Shown: in pieces, positions 35,896 through 45,039 of the stretch | Position numbering within the stretch: position 1 is the first letter of the stretch | Layout of the letters: each line of letters begins with the position of its first letter | Assembly: GCF_000682755.1 (NCBI RefSeq) | Contig: NZ_AWFF01000034.1 | Coordinates: 1 to 64,000, forward strand | Direction: 5' to 3' | Origin: Hyphomonas beringensis | GTDB taxonomy: Bacteria > Pseudomonadota > Alphaproteobacteria > Caulobacterales > Hyphomonadaceae | DNA: 64,000 nt | Program-made: the position numbers and the translations under genes | The notes under the pieces: model-generated | What the model was told of the DNA's origin: nothing | What the model saw: the letters and a program-made list of their open reading frames with translations, nothing else | Database searches by the model: none

Positions 35896-37238
35896 GCTTC
35901 GGACGTACAAACCCTCTCTCTCGTCGCACACTTCTGCGCGGCATGTTTCAAGGGTCAGCCCTCGCGATCGGCCTGCCATGGCTGGAGGGCATGTTTCCGG
36001 CTTTCGCTGGAACCGGCGCGGTTCGTCAGCCGCCCTTGCGCTTTGGTACGTGGTTCTGGGGCTGCGGCGTTACGCCTGGCCGTTGGAGCCCCACACTAGG
36101 TGAGGCCGGTTTCGCTTTGCAGCCGGAATCCTTGCCGCTGGAGTCGATTAAAGAGCACCTGAACTTCCTGACGGGCTTCGATGCCATTCTCGACGGACGT
36201 CCGAACCATGTGCATGTCAGTGGCACATTCAGCCTGCGCTCCGGTATCGCGCCGCTAAAATTCGGCGTGATTGAGGGCGGCACGTTTGAAACGGCCATCG
36301 CCGATCGTCTCGGAGTTGGGACCCGTTTCAAGTCTCTCGACTTTACGGCGACCGGTAATCCCGCTGACACGTACAGCTATCGCTCCGCGCAGGTGCGCAA
36401 CACTCCTGAAACCTCGGCCCGCGCCCTGTATGATCGCATCTTTGCGGCAGGGCTGCGCAAGCCGGGAGAGGGTGAGTTCAAGCCGGACCCGAAAACGCTG
36501 AGCCGTATCAGTGTGCTCTCTGCCGTTAGCGAGCAGCGCAAGGCGCTTGAGGCCAATCTTGGAGCGGAAGATCGCCGCCGCCTCGACCAGTACTTTACCT
36601 CCGTGCGCGAAGTCGAGCAGCAGCTCGAACTGCAGACGGAGGAGCCTGTCATTCCGGAGGCTTGCCAGATGCCTGAGCGTCCGGGCGAGCATGATGCGAA
36701 TTATGACCTGGCCAATGTCCACGAGAACCATAAGCTGATGGCAAAACTTCTGGCGCTGGCAATGGCCTGTGACCAGACGCGCAATTTCAACGTCGTTTTC
36801 TCCAACTCCGCCTCCAGCCTGCATCGCTCGGGGGAAGCCAGCAGTCACCATCTGTATACGCATGAAGAGTTCACTGATCCGGATGTCGGTTATCAGATCG
36901 AAACCAGCAAGTTCGTCATAGAGAATATGAAGGGCTGGGCGGCATTCGTTCAGGCGCTGGCGGATGTGCCGGAAGGTGACGGCACCCTGCTCGACAATTG
37001 TCTCGTCTTTGCTCACTCCGATACGTCATGGGCCAAGATCCACGCAGTTCAGGGAATTCCAATGATGACGGCTGGACGCGCAGGTGGCCGCATCAAGACG
37101 GGCCAGGTCGTCACAGCGAATGGGGATCCGATCACGCGTGTCGGTCTGACGATGCAGCAGATTGCCGGTGTGCCAATCGAACGTTGGGGTACCCGTTCAA
37201 TGGAGACGGACAATTCCGTAACACAGATATTGGCCTAA
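35892..37238 (+). CDS. DUF1552 (HXXSHH-type) Tat-exported protein
   Basis: The 448-residue protein begins with a twin-arginine signal, LSRRTLLRGMFQGSALAIGLPW, ending near FPAFAG. The DUF1552 family is named after an HxxSHH motif. Here the corresponding site reads EASSHH (H319, H320), so the first histidine is replaced. The gene overlaps the DUF1592 gene by four bases (ATGA), implying coupled translation and a joint function. The family has no settled activity. Secretion folded by Tat suggests a cofactor or metal acquired in the cytoplasm. Confidence 0.85.
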   Translation: MSFGRTNPLSRRTLLRGMFQGSALAIGLPWLEGMFPAFAGTGAVRQPPLRFGTWFWGCGVTPGRWSPTLGEAGFALQPESLPLESIKEHLNFLTGFDAILDGRPNHVHVSGTFSLRSGIAPLKFGVIEGGTFETAIADRLGVGTRFKSLDFTATGNPADTYSYRSAQVRNTPETSARALYDRIFAAGLRKPGEGEFKPDPKTLSRISVLSAVSEQRKALEANLGAEDRRRLDQYFTSVREVEQQLELQTEEPVIPEACQMPERPGEHDANYDLANVHENHKLMAKLLALAMACDQTRNFNVVFSNSASSLHRSGEASSHHLYTHEEFTDPDVGYQIETSKFVIENMKGWAAFVQALADVPEGDGTLLDNCLVFAHSDTSWAKIHAVQGIPMMTAGRAGGRIKTGQVVTANGDPITRVGLTMQQIAGVPIERWGTRSMETDNSVTQILA

Positions 37239-37264
37239 CCGCCTCTCATCACAGGAATACATAT

Positions 37265-37801
37265 ATGACGCTTAAATACAGGACTGGAGTTGGTGTGCGC
37301 GCTGACTTGAAATTGCGCAGGGGCTTTCTGGCTCTGCCGTTCATCGCGATGCTGGCTGCTTGTGGCGGCGATGGTGCGGAGGTCGACATGTCGTCTCTTA
37401 CGCCGGAGCAGCAGGAGGTGAAGCAGCTTATCGATGCCCGCCAGGCAAACTTTCAGGATATGGGCGCCGCCTTCAAGGCAATCGGTGATGAGCTGAAAGC
37501 CGGGAGGCCAGACAGCACGACGGTAAAATTCTCTGTCGATTCCGTCGTGCGCTATGCGGCCCAAATTGGCAGCTGGTTTCCGGAGGGCACGGGACCAGCC
37601 AGTGGATTCAAGACGGAGACGAAAGCGGCCGTCTGGGAAAACCCGGAAGAGTTTGAGCAGGTTCTGTCCGAGTTTGAGGCGGCTGTTTCAGGTTTGGCAG
37701 AGGCCAATGCGAATAATGATGCGCAGGCGATTGCCGCGCAGTTCCAGATTGTCGGAGGAGGATGCAAGAGCTGTCATGACAAGTTTCGTGAAGAAGACTA
37801 A
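37265..37801 (+). CDS. Cytochrome c'-like (class II cytochrome c) lipoprotein
   Basis: From the ATG at 37265 (AGGA upstream) the 178-residue protein has a lipoprotein signal (FIAMLAAC) followed by a four-helix-type sequence. The haem motif CKSCHDKF is close to the C-terminus (C167, H171), as in class II cytochromes c and cytochrome c'. It lies 26 bp after the DUF1552 gene, and the next gene starts inside its last 26 bp. It probably accepts electrons from an operon enzyme or binds small gases; electron transfer fits the context best. Confidence 0.83.
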   Translation: MTLKYRTGVGVRADLKLRRGFLALPFIAMLAACGGDGAEVDMSSLTPEQQEVKQLIDARQANFQDMGAAFKAIGDELKAGRPDSTTVKFSVDSVVRYAAQIGSWFPEGTGPASGFKTETKAAVWENPEEFEQVLSEFEAAVSGLAEANANNDAQAIAAQFQIVGGGCKSCHDKFREED

Positions 37802-38261
37802 GCGGGCCGCAGGGGGCGCGCTATTGCTTGCCGGGATCGCGGTTACTGCCGCTCCAGCTATGGCTGAGGAGACGGCGCCGCAGCCGGATGTGGTCAACAA
37901 GATTGCTGCCGCAGTTCTCAATGTGTCCGACCTGGAAACAGCGACGGAATTCTATACGTCTGTCGTCGGTCTTGAGGTGGAGCGTTCTGCCTCTGGTGAG
38001 GGATATGTCGAGAACATTCTCATGACGCCGGATTCCTCAGGCACAAAGCTTGTCCTGTTCCAGGCAACTGGCGATGTGCCCACCCTCGCTTCAGGACGGG
38101 TTGTATTCTATACGGATGATGCAGAATCTGTCGTCAATGCCATGAAGGCCGAGGGGTTGGAGGTGGAGCGTGAGGCGGCGCCTATTGCTCCGGGCCTGCC
38201 AATCATTGTGGGCATAGCGAAGGATGCTGATGGAAATTCTCTGGAGTTCATCCAGCGTTAA
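37776..38261 (+). CDS. Exported VOC (glyoxalase/dioxygenase superfamily) protein
   Basis: From the ATG at 37776 the 161-residue product has a Sec signal peptide (about 1-30, cleaved after APAMA). One VOC module follows, from NKIAAAVLNVSDLETATEFYTSVVGLEVE to GNSLEFIQR. The C-terminal metal glutamate (LEF) is present, but the position usually held by the first-strand histidine is occupied by alanine (KIAAAVLNV), so metal binding may be incomplete. VOC proteins are usually cytoplasmic, so the signal peptide is unusual. It overlaps the cytochrome gene by 26 bp and is part of the redox operon. Confidence 0.8.
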   Translation: MTSFVKKTKRAAGGALLLAGIAVTAAPAMAEETAPQPDVVNKIAAAVLNVSDLETATEFYTSVVGLEVERSASGEGYVENILMTPDSSGTKLVLFQATGDVPTLASGRVVFYTDDAESVVNAMKAEGLEVEREAAPIAPGLPIIVGIAKDADGNSLEFIQR

Positions 38262-38297
38262 AAATAATTGCCCGAAAGAGGGTGAGTGGGAGGAAAA

Positions 38298-39740
38298 ATG
38301 AAAATCAAACCTGTCTGGTCAATCGTCGCGCTTGCGGCGGCGATGGCGACGCCTTCGGTAATGGCGGAAGAGCCTGCCGAGGCTGCAGCTGAGTTCGTTC
38401 GCATCCTGCCGGTCGATGAAGTGATCGAAACGGTTTCGGTTGAAACGAGTGCAGGAACTCTGGTTGGAGCACGGGAAGGCGACGCCCTTGTTTTCAAGGG
38501 CGTGCCCTATGCTGCAGCACCTGTCGGTCCGCTGCGCTGGAAGGCTCCGCAGCCCGTTGCGCCTTGGACTGGCGACCGCGCTGCGGTCTCGTACGAACCG
38601 CCGTGCCCTCAGCCTGTTCCTGTGGACGCTGCAACACCAAATCAGGGGGGTGTGGCTGGCGTACAGTCTGAAGACTGCCTGTATCTTGAGGTCTATGCGC
38701 CTGTTGCTGCGAAGAAGGCGCCTGTGGTTGTGTGGCTGCATGGCGGGGCGGCATTTCTGGGGGCAGGGCATCTCGGTTCTTATGTCGGCACCTCAAACGC
38801 TGCCAAAGGCATCATCACCATTCCTATAAATTACCGGTTGGGTTCCCTTGGGAGTTTTGCGCATCCGGCTATTTCCAGTGAGGACGGGCCAACCGGAAAC
38901 TTCGCCATGATGGACGCCGTTGCCGCGCTCGAATGGGTCGCCGAGAATATCGAGGCTTTTGGTGGAGACCCGGAAAACGTCACGATTGCCGGTCAGTCTG
39001 CCGGCGGGGTCATGGTCGTCAACCTCCTCACGCTCCCATCTGCCAAGGGTCTGTTTGACAAGGCCGTTATTCAGTCGGGTGCGTATGTCTCAAAAGGAAT
39101 GACGCTTGAGGATGCAGAGGCCAAAACGGTCAAAGCCCTGGCTACAATTGATGTTCCTGAAGACGTGACTGCTGAGCAATTGCGGACCGTATCGGCGCAG
39201 ACCTTCTCTTATGATCCTGTTTTGCGGGGAGGATTTGGCACCATTCTGGATGGGGAGTTCTTTGTGCGGTCTCCCAAAGCGGTGCTCGAGGCCGGTGAGG
39301 AGCTGGATGTTCCCGTTCTGGTCGGTGCGAATAGCGGAGAGCGCGGTTTTCATGCGGCGGAAGATCTGGTCGCAGAGGTCGGGGATACGGGGGCGCCAGC
39401 CTGGCTCTACCGGTTTGACTATACACCGGAATTCCGCAAGGAGGCCTGGCCATCTGGCCCAATTCACTCGGCAGAACTCATTTTCTCATTTGACAGTATA
39501 GATACGTCCGGCTGGGCAGCCGGGGATGTTGGAGAGGCTGATCGCGCAATGGCGAAGTGGGTCAATTCCTGCTGGGTGGCATTTTACAAGATGCCGACAG
39601 ATGCAACCTCTCTAAAATGTGCGGACGGTGTTGAGTGGCCCGCTTACGACTCGGAGAGCAAGGCAGTCATGAATTTCGGTTCGACTATCGAGATTTCTGA
39701 TGCTGACATGTATCCGGATGGCCCCGGCGCAAACGAATAG
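38298..39740 (+). CDS. Exported carboxylesterase/lipase
   Basis: The 480-residue type-B carboxylesterase starts at the ATG at 38298 after GGGAGGAAAA. It has a signal peptide ending PSVMA, the oxyanion segment LHGGAAFLG, nucleophile S234 in AGQSAGG, an acidic residue in VGANSGERGF and the histidine in GPIHSAELIF. It is less similar to the other two esterases here than they are to each other. It is the last gene of the redox operon, 36 bp after the VOC gene and 33 bp before a terminator. It may hydrolyse an ester made or used by the operon's pathway. Confidence 0.86.
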   Translation: MKIKPVWSIVALAAAMATPSVMAEEPAEAAAEFVRILPVDEVIETVSVETSAGTLVGAREGDALVFKGVPYAAAPVGPLRWKAPQPVAPWTGDRAAVSYEPPCPQPVPVDAATPNQGGVAGVQSEDCLYLEVYAPVAAKKAPVVVWLHGGAAFLGAGHLGSYVGTSNAAKGIITIPINYRLGSLGSFAHPAISSEDGPTGNFAMMDAVAALEWVAENIEAFGGDPENVTIAGQSAGGVMVVNLLTLPSAKGLFDKAVIQSGAYVSKGMTLEDAEAKTVKALATIDVPEDVTAEQLRTVSAQTFSYDPVLRGGFGTILDGEFFVRSPKAVLEAGEELDVPVLVGANSGERGFHAAEDLVAEVGDTGAPAWLYRFDYTPEFRKEAWPSGPIHSAELIFSFDSIDTSGWAAGDVGEADRAMAKWVNSCWVAFYKMPTDATSLKCADGVEWPAYDSESKAVMNFGSTIEISDADMYPDGPGANE

Positions 39741-39773
39741 GCTCGGCCAGTAAGTGAACTCAGATAGTTGAAA

Positions 39774-39812
39774 GCCCGGGGTGGTGTATGCTGCCCCGGG
39801 CCTTGCTGTTTT
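39774..39812 (+). terminator. Terminator of the redox/esterase operon
   Basis: GCCCGGGG (39774-39781) pairs perfectly with CCCCGGGC (39794-39801), followed by the T-rich CTTGCTGTTTT. It closes the run of seven genes that begins at 32526. Confidence 0.8.
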
Positions 39813-40051
39813 GGTGAGGCGTATACGGAGCTCTGTGTCACGGCATGAGTGCCGCCTTGTACCGGAATCACGTGTCTCGTCTTCCCTTGAGACGGAACGC
39901 GCATGATTTTCCTGGAATTTATTGGTGAGATAGTATTTCCCGGGGTTTTTTATAAAACACAATAAAAACAGTCATTAGTTTGTATTCCGGCAGAAATCGG
40001 AGTCCGCCTGGAGCATATTTTCTGGTGAGATTTGCAAAAAGATATTTACAA

Positions 40052-40066
40052 ACCAATTGGACTGTA
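40052..40066 (+). promoter_or_regulatory. Palindromic candidate operator (copy 2), upstream of a TBDR gene
   Basis: ACCAATTGGACTGTA contains the perfect eight-base palindrome CCAATTGG (40053-40060) and shares TTGGACTG with copy 1 at 27323. It begins 77 bp before the receptor ATG at 40129, the same spacing as copy 1 to its esterase. Confidence 0.5.
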
Positions 40067-40128
40067 ATTTCATCAGGCTTCCGGTGCCCCTCGATGGGCG
40101 ACCCATAAAACCGGATTGGGAGGAAAAT

Positions 40129-43100
40129 ATGAGAGTGTTCATGAAGACTGCCTCTTTGGCGGTTGTTGCATATGTTATTGGGGGCACCGTTGCATATGCA
40201 CAGGAAGATGAAGTTGTCCGTGTCGAGAGAACGGATGAAACAGAGGCGCGTCAGAAAAAAGTCATCGTCACCGGCTCTGCCATTCGCGGAACGCCTGAAG
40301 ACGCTGCGCTGCCAGTAAACGTGTACTCTGCCGATGAGCTGGAGCTGCAGGGAAGTCCCACGGGGCTGGATTTTGCGAAAAACCTGACCCAGTCCGGCCC
40401 GACATATGGCGAGTCCAATTATTTCGGCGGTGGTAACCGCATCGGCGCGCCAGCCTTTAACTTGCGGAATCTTGGCCCTGACAACACGCTGACCCTGCTC
40501 AATGGTCGACGAGTCAGTGAGAATATTTCCAACATTCCGATGATGGCGCTGGAACGCACCGAAGTGCTGAAAGATGGCGCGGCGACCATCTATGGTGCAG
40601 ACGCCGTGGGCGGGGTTGTGAACTTCATCACCAAGTCTGAATTCGTCGGCTTTGAGGTCAAGGCTGACTACAAATATGTCGATGGGTCCGATGGGGAGTG
40701 GGACCTGGGGGCGTTGTACGGCATTGGCGAAGGCCCGACCAATCTAATGGTTTCGGCGGAGTGGTCACATCGCTCACGTCTGGAAACGGAAGAGCGGGAT
40801 TTCTCGTCGCTGCCCTATTGGGAAAATCCGACCGCGTGGTCATTCCTGACGAACCTGGCGCGGTACCTGCCACAAACAGCTGGCGGTACGACGATTGGAT
40901 CCCTGTATGACTACACACAGGAAAGCTGCGAATCCCAAGGCGGCATTTATGCGCCCGGGTCTCCTGGCGGCACGGCCTGTAGTTATGGCTATGCGCCTTA
41001 TTACAACCTCGTTGAAGATCAGGACATCTTCCGTATCTATGGCCAGCTCAATACCGAGATTGATGAGAATACGGATTTCCATATCGAAGTGGCCTATGCG
41101 GATGTGAAAGTCCCAAATCAGTTCAACTCGCCATCCCTGCCAACAACGCAGGGCCCAGCGACGACCACAGGGGCAACATTTCAATACTTTGTGCCGCAAA
41201 CGAATCCATATGTGGCGGACTTCGCCGCACGGACCGGCTGGGACCAGAGCCCACTTTATGGCCTGACAGATCGCTATTCGATCGTGTTGTTGCGGCCGTT
41301 TGCCCACCAGGGCCAAACGGTCACTTCTGGCGGTGAAGGAAACTCCAACTCCGCCAGCGTCGACAATCAGATCTGGCGTATCTCCACATCTCTGGATGGG
41401 TCTCTGGGCAGCGTGTTCGGTCCAGCCGCTGGCATAGATTATGATTTTGCCGTTACGTACAATCAGCAGAAATTTACTTATGAAGACGCTGACTATCTGG
41501 GGTTCCGTCTTCAGGAAGCTCTGAATGGCTTCGGCGGCCCAGCCTGTAGTGCTGCAGACCTTGATCCGAATACGCTGGGCACGCAGAACCCGGGCGCCGC
41601 GGGGCAGAATGGATGTTTGTGGTTCAACCCGTTCTCCTCTTCCTATGCCCAGCAGCCTGAGCTTGGCCTGGAAAACCCGAATTATGTGCCGGGTACAGAG
41701 AATGACCCAGCCCTGATCGGCTGGCTCTTTGATCCGCGCCATGCGGAAACGACCACAACCAATCTGACGGTAGATCTGGTCTTCAACGGCATGATGCCGA
41801 TTGAGTTGCCGGGCGGTGCGATCGGTTGGGCGGCTGGCACACAATGGCGTCAGGATGAAACATCTGAGTACAACCCCAGCGACTTCCACAATGGCGCTGT
41901 GCCATGTGCCTGGCCTGTCGGTCAGCGCCCGCTGCCGAGTACAGACCCTGACTTCAATGGCTGTACGCTCAACCGTCCGGGGCCATTCGGGTTTTACGGC
42001 ATTGATGAGGCGGAAGCTTATGACCGTCAGGCGATGTCTTACTTCGCCGAGTTGAACCTGCCTTTGCATGACAGGCTGAATGTACAAGCTGCGGCGCGCC
42101 GGGAGGAATTCTCCGGCGGGCTGGATGCTACGGTCTACAAGATCGCAGGCAAGTGGGACGTGTTCGGTCCGCTGTCCATGCGTGCCTCTTATGGCACGAA
42201 CTTCCTGGCGCCGGACATCAGCCTGTCTCCGGGCAGTGTCGCCAGTATTGTCCGCGCGTATGACCGGGCGAATGGCAACTGGCTTGGCGCCCAAACCGTC
42301 ACGCGGACCGACATTGAGCCTGAGGAAGCGGAATCCTGGAACCTCGGCGTAATCTGGGACAGCGATGGCTTCGCGTCAGGGCACCATTTGTCTGTGATGC
42401 TCGATTATTTTGATATTCACCTGAAAGGTGAGATCGACCAATTGGCCACGAACAACCAGATTGCGAATATCGTGTTCGCCGAGGGGACGGGTCTTGCAGA
42501 CTGTTCCAGTCCGCTTATCGGACGGGTCCTGCTGAATAACACGGCTACATCACCTAATGGTCAGTGTGTGCAGGGGACGTCTTCGATCAATGATCTGAAT
42601 ACGGTCGTTACGGATATCGGAAATGGATCCGACCAGCTGACATCGGGCGTCGATTTTTCCATTCGCTATGACATGCCGCTTTATGATGGCGACCTGACAT
42701 TCGGGGTGGATGGCACGAAGGTGACAGAGCTGGAAACCACGGCACGTGTTCTTGATGGCGTCGAAGTGGCCCCTGCAGATGACCGTCTTGGCTATCTGAA
42801 CTTCGAATCCATTCCATTCTCTGCTCCGGAGTGGCGGGTAAACAGCTATATCAACTTCAATCGTGAAAGACATAATCTGCGCTTGGTCGCGCGCTACGTG
42901 TCCGGCGTTGAGGATGAGCGCGGCGGCGTTGACCCTCTGGGATATTATCCCGGAACAACGGATGAGATCGGTCTGATCACCAAAGGTATCGATGTTGATC
43001 ACTCCTTGCGCTTTGACACGACTTATGTGTTCAACTTCAGTGACAATCTGGCCTTCTCGGCAACTGTCGCAAACATCTTTGATGAAGATCCGCCTTATGT

Positions 43101-43182
43101 CCGTGCCGAGTTTGGTTACGATCCGCGCACGGCAGATGCGCTTGGACGTACCATTCAGGTCGGCGTGAAAGCGACCTTCTAA
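40129..43182 (+). CDS. TonB-dependent receptor of the esterase/redox region
   Basis: From the ATG at 40129 (TTGGGAGGAAAAT upstream) the 1017-residue receptor has a signal peptide ending VAYAQ and a plug with KVIVTGSAIRG, FNLRNLGPDNTLTLLNGRRV and KDGAATIYGADAVGGVVNF. A long barrel ends in GRTIQVGVKATF. The in-frame start at 40057 would bury the signal peptide. It is flanked by exported carboxylesterase genes and carries the shared palindrome upstream, so it probably brings in the substrate or the hydrolysis product of this region. Confidence 0.92.
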   Translation: MRVFMKTASLAVVAYVIGGTVAYAQEDEVVRVERTDETEARQKKVIVTGSAIRGTPEDAALPVNVYSADELELQGSPTGLDFAKNLTQSGPTYGESNYFGGGNRIGAPAFNLRNLGPDNTLTLLNGRRVSENISNIPMMALERTEVLKDGAATIYGADAVGGVVNFITKSEFVGFEVKADYKYVDGSDGEWDLGALYGIGEGPTNLMVSAEWSHRSRLETEERDFSSLPYWENPTAWSFLTNLARYLPQTAGGTTIGSLYDYTQESCESQGGIYAPGSPGGTACSYGYAPYYNLVEDQDIFRIYGQLNTEIDENTDFHIEVAYADVKVPNQFNSPSLPTTQGPATTTGATFQYFVPQTNPYVADFAARTGWDQSPLYGLTDRYSIVLLRPFAHQGQTVTSGGEGNSNSASVDNQIWRISTSLDGSLGSVFGPAAGIDYDFAVTYNQQKFTYEDADYLGFRLQEALNGFGGPACSAADLDPNTLGTQNPGAAGQNGCLWFNPFSSSYAQQPELGLENPNYVPGTENDPALIGWLFDPRHAETTTTNLTVDLVFNGMMPIELPGGAIGWAAGTQWRQDETSEYNPSDFHNGAVPCAWPVGQRPLPSTDPDFNGCTLNRPGPFGFYGIDEAEAYDRQAMSYFAELNLPLHDRLNVQAAARREEFSGGLDATVYKIAGKWDVFGPLSMRASYGTNFLAPDISLSPGSVASIVRAYDRANGNWLGAQTVTRTDIEPEEAESWNLGVIWDSDGFASGHHLSVMLDYFDIHLKGEIDQLATNNQIANIVFAEGTGLADCSSPLIGRVLLNNTATSPNGQCVQGTSSINDLNTVVTDIGNGSDQLTSGVDFSIRYDMPLYDGDLTFGVDGTKVTELETTARVLDGVEVAPADDRLGYLNFESIPFSAPEWRVNSYINFNRERHNLRLVARYVSGVEDERGGVDPLGYYPGTTDEIGLITKGIDVDHSLRFDTTYVFNFSDNLAFSATVANIFDEDPPYVRAEFGYDPRTADALGRTIQVGVKATF

Positions 43183-43351
43183 TCATCTTGACTGCGGGGG
43201 TGTGTTCACCCTCGCAGTTATACCCAGCATTAGCTGTCTATAGGGCGCAGGCGTTATCTCTCCCAGTACTTGCGACTGCGCAAACTCTCCCTCCTTCCTG
43301 ATACTTGCTTTTGTATTGTTTCAGTGTGTCAGTTGGACAGAGCAAATGACT

Positions 43352-43384
43352 TGGCCCATCCTCATGGAGGATGGGCCATTTTTT
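43352..43384 (+). terminator. Terminator after the TonB-dependent receptor gene
   Basis: A perfect 12-base stem, TGGCCCATCCTC (43352-43363) with GAGGATGGGCCA (43367-43378), has a three-base loop and is followed by six Ts. It lies about 170 bp after the receptor stop and 42 bp before the stop of the convergent esterase gene. Confidence 0.85.
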
Positions 43385-43425
43385 GTCATGCCTGCGATTT
43401 ATAGGAAATGAGTGTGCAGGCTCTC

Positions 43426-45039
43426 TTAATCCATCTTGATGCCTTGCCACATCTCGCGAATTTCCGCGCGGGGATCATATGCCTGCCGTGTGTCCATGTC
43501 GAAGATCATGGTTGACCGCTTCGTTGGCTCATAGGCATCCCATTGTGGCAGCGCCTCATTGTTCGGATCACCTGTTGCCGCAAAGGCCGCCCAGGCAGAG
43601 GAGATGCGCTCGGCCATAAGCTTGCTGTCCGCCTGTGCACCGGTTAGACCGCCGCGGATACTGTACAGGCTGAGCCCGACATCAATTCCGTGCACGGCGC
43701 CGTATCGGCCGTCAAAGGCGGGAGATGGCCATGTCCACAGATAGGCCCATACCGGCGCGCCACCCGCTCTGGCCTTCAATTCGGCCTGACGGAAGGCCGC
43801 CTTGCGGAAGCCGAGATCGGTATCAACACGAGCCTGAATGATGAAGGGGGTCGAGTCCGCATCTTCCGCCCGGTAGAGCGCCAATACTTCTTCAGCCTTG
43901 TCACCAGCGCGTTTGCGAATGAACTTCAGAAGACCTTCCTCGCTGAGGTCGTAATTCGACATCCGGTAGGTCCGCTCATCCAGCGCTGTGGAGATGATCA
44001 TGGGGACATCATGTGCTTGCGGCGGTGCATCCGGAGACCAGGGATGACGCGGAATGGCGACATCATCGACGATCGGCCCGAAGGCGCGTGGAGCCTCGCC
44101 TTTGGCGCGGTCTGCAAGTTCCAGCTTGGTCTGGGCCTCCAGCAGCGTCGTGAATGGCACGGCCTGTAACCGCTCCACATCGGAGGTCGGAATATCCAGT
44201 GCCTTCATCAGCCGGACCGTATTCTCCGTCGCCCGCTCGGGGGAGCCTGCCGTCAGCATTGAACCGCTCATCACTCCAGCCCGATGGAACAGGCCCTTGG
44301 CAGAAGGCATGGCCAGCAGCGTACTGGTCTTGGCACCGCCGCCGGATTGTCCGTATACCAGAACACGGTTTGGATCGCCGCCAAACTGGGCGACATTTTC
44401 TTTTACCCATTTCAGCGCGGCGACAATATCCTGCATGCCGACGCTGCCGGAGCCAGCGTACCGCTCTCCACCCAACTGTCCGAGATATGTGAATCCAAAG
44501 GCCCCAAGACGGTGGTTTACGCTGATGACAACACTGTCAGCAAAGCGTGCCATTGCCTCGCCATCCATCCCGAAGGAATTGCCGGACCCAGCATAGAATC
44601 CGCCGCCATGCAGCACCACGATAACCGGTTTGCTGGATTGCTGGTCAAGGCTGGGAGTCCAGACATTCAGGCTGAGGCAGTCTTCGCCTGGGCCAGCTGG
44701 CTGGCGGTCAAAAACGATCAGGTCGGCATATTCATAGGCGCGGCTTCCCGTGGCCTGTGGGGAGACATCGCCAAAAGACAGCGCATTCCGGATACCGGCC
44801 CACTTTTCGACCGGCTGAGGCGGCATGAAGCGATTGTCGCCAGCTGTCGAAGCGCCATAATGGACGCCCTTGAACACGCTGATGCCAGCGGCCGTCGCGC
44901 CTCTCAATTTGCCGTTGGCTGTTTCGACGACCGGGAACAGGTCTGCGGCCCAGGCTCGGCCGGAGACCAAACTGCTGCCCAACAGCGTTGCGCCCGCGCC
45001 CATGAACAGGCGCCTGGATAAACCGGATTTCGGTGGCAT
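43426..45039 (-). CDS. Tat-exported type-B carboxylesterase
   Basis: The 537-residue carboxylesterase has a twin-arginine signal, LSRRLFMGAGA, cleaved near GRAWA. Motifs are LHGGGFYAG (oxyanion hole), S232 in YGQSGGG, an acid in STALDERTYR and a histidine in GAVHGIDVGL. It is the paralogue of the esterase at 27400. The gene points leftwards, convergent with the TBDR gene and divergent from a TetR gene, with the third palindrome copy in between. The ribosome site is AGGAGGAAACATCC before the ATG. Confidence 0.88.
   Translation of the reverse strand: MPPKSGLSRRLFMGAGATLLGSSLVSGRAWAADLFPVVETANGKLRGATAAGISVFKGVHYGASTAGDNRFMPPQPVEKWAGIRNALSFGDVSPQATGSRAYEYADLIVFDRQPAGPGEDCLSLNVWTPSLDQQSSKPVIVVLHGGGFYAGSGNSFGMDGEAMARFADSVVISVNHRLGAFGFTYLGQLGGERYAGSGSVGMQDIVAALKWVKENVAQFGGDPNRVLVYGQSGGGAKTSTLLAMPSAKGLFHRAGVMSGSMLTAGSPERATENTVRLMKALDIPTSDVERLQAVPFTTLLEAQTKLELADRAKGEAPRAFGPIVDDVAIPRHPWSPDAPPQAHDVPMIISTALDERTYRMSNYDLSEEGLLKFIRKRAGDKAEEVLALYRAEDADSTPFIIQARVDTDLGFRKAAFRQAELKARAGGAPVWAYLWTWPSPAFDGRYGAVHGIDVGLSLYSIRGGLTGAQADSKLMAERISSAWAAFAATGDPNNEALPQWDAYEPTKRSTMIFDMDTRQAYDPRAEIREMWQGIKMD

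Larger units (their letters stand above)
39741..40128. other. Intergenic region upstream of a TBDR gene
   Basis: The 388 bases contain the operon terminator at 39774 and a palindromic candidate operator at 40052-40066. Between about 39900 and 40060 the sequence is AT-rich, consistent with promoter DNA. I see no gene. Confidence 0.55.

Noticed and set aside
40840-42294. Minus-strand open frame of about 480 codons
   Set aside because: It is antisense to the TBDR gene at 40129 and has no domain.
43331-43340. AGTTGGACAG, similar to half of the cluster palindrome
   Set aside because: Only one half-site, located after the TBDR gene rather than in a promoter; probably chance.
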